This document shows, one piece after another, positions 61,176 to 64,000 of a DNA stretch of 64,000 bases. Below the pieces are notes generated by a model. It was not told the origin of the DNA, did no database searches, and was given only the letters and a program-made list of their open reading frames with translations. The stretch is from Stappia sp. MMSF_3263 (GTDB lineage: Bacteria > Pseudomonadota > Alphaproteobacteria > Rhizobiales > Stappiaceae): positions 97,904 through 161,903 of the forward strand of contig NZ_JASHIK010000012.1 in assembly GCF_030733745.1 (NCBI RefSeq). The letters run 5' to 3'. Each line of letters opens with the position of its first letter. Positions within the stretch are counted from its first letter, which is position 1. A program made the position numbers and the translations under genes.

Positions 61176-61796
61176 TCAATGGGCGTGCCGCGCGAAGAAG
61201 CGGTCGAGTTCGCGCTGCTGCGGCGCCTGCCCGGTGAAAATCTCCACATAATCGGCGATCCGCCTCAGCCGCTCGGCGCTGTCTTCCTGCGTCTGCATGG
61301 AGATGTAACCGATCTGGGTCAGGTAGACGGCCCGTGCGCGGACATCGGCGCGCGCCGCGTCCTGGCCAAAACGCCGGAACATGCACGTCAGTGCCTCGAT
61401 GCGCTGCGTGTCCGCCTTGTGAACCTCGTCCGCTATCCCGGGCGATTGCAGCGCCCAGCTCCTGATCGCGAATTCGAACCTGGAATCGAACAATCCGCTG
61501 TCGAGCCAGCAGTCGCAGACGTTGAGCATCGCCTCGGCGACGGTCTCCGCATAGGCCTGGGTGCGTTCGGCCAGGTTGCCGGTGTTCTTCTGCCGCCAGC
61601 GCGCGATCAGGGCGTCGAGCAACTCCTCGCGGTTCTTGAAGAACCAGTAGAAGCTTGTGCGCGACAGGTTGAGCGACTTGGCGAGCGGCTGGATCTTCAC
61701 AGCGTCCACGCCGGCCTCGAGCAACGTCTCGTAGGCGGCCTCCAGCCACAGGTCCGCGGATCCGCGCCAGCCACTGTCTTTCGAAGTCTGGTTCAT
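61176..61796 (-). CDS. TetR-family regulator, divergent from the StcD-like gene
   Basis: 206 residues. HTH region WLEAAYETLLEAGVDAVKI, then KSLNLSRTSFYWFFKNREEL. The C-terminal ligand domain is all-helical and variable (CDCWLDSGLFDSRFEF; FRRFGQDAARADVRARAV). It is divergent from the StcD-like gene, and a perfect 11-bp inverted repeat lies between them. It most likely represses that gene and itself until a betaine metabolite binds. The ligand is unknown. Confidence 0.92.
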   Translation of the reverse strand: MNQTSKDSGWRGSADLWLEAAYETLLEAGVDAVKIQPLAKSLNLSRTSFYWFFKNREELLDALIARWRQKNTGNLAERTQAYAETVAEAMLNVCDCWLDSGLFDSRFEFAIRSWALQSPGIADEVHKADTQRIEALTCMFRRFGQDAARADVRARAVYLTQIGYISMQTQEDSAERLRRIADYVEIFTGQAPQQRELDRFFARHAH

Positions 61797-61826
61797 GGCC
61801 GTTTCCTACGGAGGAGCGACAGGCAA

Positions 61827-61862
61827 GTCAATTTCATTGACGCATATGAACATGAAATTGAC
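61827..61862. promoter_or_regulatory. Composite TetR operator with perfect 11-bp inverted repeat
   Basis: GTCAATTTCAT (61827-61837) and ATGAAATTGAC (61852-61862) are perfect inverted arms, 14 bp apart. Within the left arm, GTCAAT and ATTGAC (61827-61841) form a second compact dyad with a 3-bp spacer. A further palindrome CACTAGTG follows at 61862-61869. TTGACA at 61858-61863 could be a -35 element for the rightward gene. Confidence 0.75.
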
Positions 61863-61930
61863 ACTAGTGAACATTTCTAGGTACCCTGCCTCCGCAGTCG
61901 TCATTCCGAGCCAGACAGCGGAGCCAGGCC

Positions 61931-63967
61931 ATGTCGAGCGATCCCCTTCTGCAGCCCTATCAGCTCAAGCACCTGAAGCTGCGCAACCGCATCATCGTCA
62001 CCTCGCACGAGCCGGCCTATCCGGAAGACGGCATGCCGAAAGGACGTTACCGCGCCTATCACGCGGAGCGGGCCAGGGGCGGTGTCGCGATGACCATGAC
62101 GGCGGGGTCGGCCGCCGTTTCCAGGGACAGTCCGCCGGTCTTCAACAACATCCTCGCCTGGAAGGACGAGGTCGTGCCCTGGGTGAGGGAACTCACCGAC
62201 GCGGTGCACGAGGAAGGCGCCGCGATCATGATCCAGCTGACCCATCTCGGCCGGCGCACCCGCTGGGACAAGGCCGACTGGCTGCCGGTCGTCTCGCCCT
62301 CGCACAGCCGCGAGCCGTCGCATCGCGCCTTCCCCAAGAAGGCCGAGGACTGGGATATCGCGCGCATCGTCAAGGACTATGCGGACGCGGCGGAGCGCAT
62401 GCAGGCGGGTGGCATGGACGGCATCGAGTTGCAGGCCTACGGCCACCTGATGGACCAGTTCTGGTCGCCGCTGACGAACGAGCTTGATGGCCCCTATGGC
62501 GGCTCTCTCGACAACCGGCTGCGCTTCACCTTCGATGTGCTCTCTGCGATCCGCGAGCGAACCGGACCCGACTTCATCGTCGGCGTTCGCTATACCGGCG
62601 ACGAGATGTCGGAAGGCGGCCTGACGAAGGCGGACGGGATCGAGATATCGAAGCGCCTCAGGGACAGCGGTCTGGTGGATTTCCTCAACGTCGTCAGGGG
62701 GCACATCGACACCGATGCCGGCTTGACCGACGTCATCCCGATCCAGGGCATGGCCGGCTCCCCGCATCTCGACTTCGCGGGGGAGATCCGGGCCGCCACC
62801 GGCTTCCCGACTTTCCATGCAGCCAGGATCCCGGACGTGGCGACCGCGCGGCATGCGATCGAAAGCGGCAAGCTCGACATGGTCGGCATGACCCGCGCCC
62901 ACATGACCGATCCCCATATCGTGCGCAAGATCATCGAAAAACGGGAAGACGAAATCCGTCCTTGCGTGGGAGCGAATTACTGCCTCGACCGGATCTATCA
63001 GGGTGGCGCGGCCTATTGCATTCACAACGCGGCGACAGGCCGCGAGGAGACCATGCCGCATGTGATCCCAAAGGCAGCCGCGCGGCGGAAGGTCGTCATT
63101 GTCGGGGCCGGTCCCGCCGGCATGGAGGCGGCGAGGGTCGCAGGCGAGCGCGGTCACGAGGTCGTCGTCTTCGAGGCGGCCAATGTCGCCGGCGGCCAGG
63201 TGCGCCTGACGGCCCTGAGCGCGCGTCGCCGCGAGATGATCGGCATCATCGACTGGCGCATGGCGCAATGCGAGAGGCTCGGGGTGAGCTTCCGGTTCGA
63301 CACCTGGGCCGAGGCGGAGACCGTGCAGGCGGAACATCCGGACGTGGTCGTCATCGCCACCGGCGGCATGGCGCATACCGAGGTGCTGAAAGAGGGCAAC
63401 GAACTCGTCGTCTCCTCCTGGGACATCATTTCCGGGGACGTGAAACCCGGCGCCAATGTTCTCGTCTTCGATGACGCGGGAGACCATGCCGGGCTCCAGG
63501 CGGCGGAAATCGTCGCCGGCACCGGGGCGAAGGTGGAAATCATGACGCCCGACCGCTCCTTCGCGCCCGAAGTGATGGCGATGAACCTGGTTCCCTACAT
63601 GCGGTCGCTTCAGAAACTGGATGCCACCTTCACCGTCACCTACCGTCTGGAGGCGGTCGAGAGGAACGGGAACCGGCTGATTGCCCATGTCGGCAGCGAC
63701 TATGGCGGCGTGTTGAAGCAGCGCCACGTCGATCAGGTGGTCGTCAACCACGGCACGATCCCGCTCGATGATCTCTATTTCGAGCTCAAGCCGCTGTCCC
63801 GCAATCTGGGGGAGGTCTCGCATGACGACCTGATCGCGGGAAAGCCGCAATCGGTGATGCGCAATCCGGACGGTGCGTTCCAGCTTTTCCGCATCGGCGA
63901 TGCGGTCGCGGCGCGCAACACCCACGCCGCGATCTATGACGCGCTGCGGCTGGTCAAGGACATCTGA
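61931..63967 (+). CDS. N-methylproline demethylase-like flavoprotein (StcD-like)
   Basis: 678 residues, the length I recall for rhizobial StcD. The N-terminal Old-Yellow-Enzyme/dimethylamine-dehydrogenase-type TIM barrel (about 1-350) includes ITSHEPAYPEDG-like opening text, IQLTHLGRRTRWD, GIELQAYGHLMDQFWSP and GPYGGSLDNRLRF. A cluster region CVGANYCLDRIY then YC follows, with C-x5-C-x11-C, one Cys fewer than the usual four. The C-terminal NAD-binding domain has VVIVGAGPAGMEAARVAG and GGMAHTEVLKEG. It would demethylate N-methylproline, or another secondary N-methyl amine, formed by the Rieske oxygenase. Controlled by the divergent TetR. 63968-64000 has no feature. Confidence 0.85.
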   Translation: MSSDPLLQPYQLKHLKLRNRIIVTSHEPAYPEDGMPKGRYRAYHAERARGGVAMTMTAGSAAVSRDSPPVFNNILAWKDEVVPWVRELTDAVHEEGAAIMIQLTHLGRRTRWDKADWLPVVSPSHSREPSHRAFPKKAEDWDIARIVKDYADAAERMQAGGMDGIELQAYGHLMDQFWSPLTNELDGPYGGSLDNRLRFTFDVLSAIRERTGPDFIVGVRYTGDEMSEGGLTKADGIEISKRLRDSGLVDFLNVVRGHIDTDAGLTDVIPIQGMAGSPHLDFAGEIRAATGFPTFHAARIPDVATARHAIESGKLDMVGMTRAHMTDPHIVRKIIEKREDEIRPCVGANYCLDRIYQGGAAYCIHNAATGREETMPHVIPKAAARRKVVIVGAGPAGMEAARVAGERGHEVVVFEAANVAGGQVRLTALSARRREMIGIIDWRMAQCERLGVSFRFDTWAEAETVQAEHPDVVVIATGGMAHTEVLKEGNELVVSSWDIISGDVKPGANVLVFDDAGDHAGLQAAEIVAGTGAKVEIMTPDRSFAPEVMAMNLVPYMRSLQKLDATFTVTYRLEAVERNGNRLIAHVGSDYGGVLKQRHVDQVVVNHGTIPLDDLYFELKPLSRNLGEVSHDDLIAGKPQSVMRNPDGAFQLFRIGDAVAARNTHAAIYDALRLVKDI

Positions 63968-64000
63968 CTCCGGAGCAGGGGCGCAGGGCGCAGGGGGCAG

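Overview
The window is high-GC DNA with the gene style of a metabolically versatile alphaproteobacterium. Closest relatives by impression are Hyphomicrobiales: rhizobial-type phosphonate monoester hydrolase, Bmt, StcD, SoxBDAG and creatinase homologues. Family or genus is not determined here. No rRNA, tRNA, CRISPR array or replication origin was seen. Most of the window is transport and catabolism of peptides, organic acids and methylated amines. A few lower-GC patches look acquired.

Left part (1-14.3 kb). An oligopeptide ABC permease set (dppD-like, partial at the edge; dppC-like; dppB-like) lies at 1-2065. Its likely partners, a substrate-binding protein and an M20 deacetylase, lie on the same strand at 10345-13164. 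The 8.3 kb between them holds a broken IS1595-type transposase end, a two-gene orphan cassette, a VOC/ArsR pair with a clear operator, a TAXI-TRAP transporter, a TadG-like pilus-type protein bracketed by 26/27 direct repeats, and an orphan gene. I read this as an operon split by insertions.

Middle left (13.3-26.2 kb). A DUF6030-like membrane-anchored protein, a pirin, a phosphonate-monoester-hydrolase-type sulfatase, an AT-rich pair of small membrane proteins, a LysR regulator diverging from a two-gene molybdenum hydroxylase (IorAB type), a nucleotidyltransferase plus DUF4422 glycan cassette, a small secreted protein and an iron-dependent alcohol dehydrogenase.

Middle (26.3-45.8 kb). A methylated-amine and C1 block: a LysR regulator, heterotetrameric sarcosine oxidase soxBDAG, a convergent creatinase, a polyamine-type ABC transporter (ATPase, binding protein, two permeases), an MttB-family methyltransferase without pyrrolysine, a dimethylglycine-dehydrogenase-like flavoprotein and betaine-homocysteine methyltransferase. 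Creatine is expected to give sarcosine plus urea. Glycine betaine is expected to give dimethylglycine and then sarcosine. Both would be drained by SoxBDAG to glycine and C1-tetrahydrofolate. The transporter's binding-protein gene carries an in-frame TAA that removes a well-conserved-looking C-terminus.

Right part (45.9-64 kb). A tail-anchored leucine-rich-repeat protein, a P-loop protein without the Walker A lysine, and an operon pairing a peptide/nickel-type ABC transporter that lacks local ATPases with two tandem glutamine-amidotransferase-like paralogues. Then comes a betaine N-demethylation locus: LysR, Rieske oxygenase and its reductase (GbcAB/Stc2 type), a TAXI-TRAP transporter, a GntR regulator, an SDR, a TetR regulator with a very clear operator, and an StcD-like N-methylproline demethylase. 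Strong stem-loops sit next to nearly every transporter binding-protein gene.
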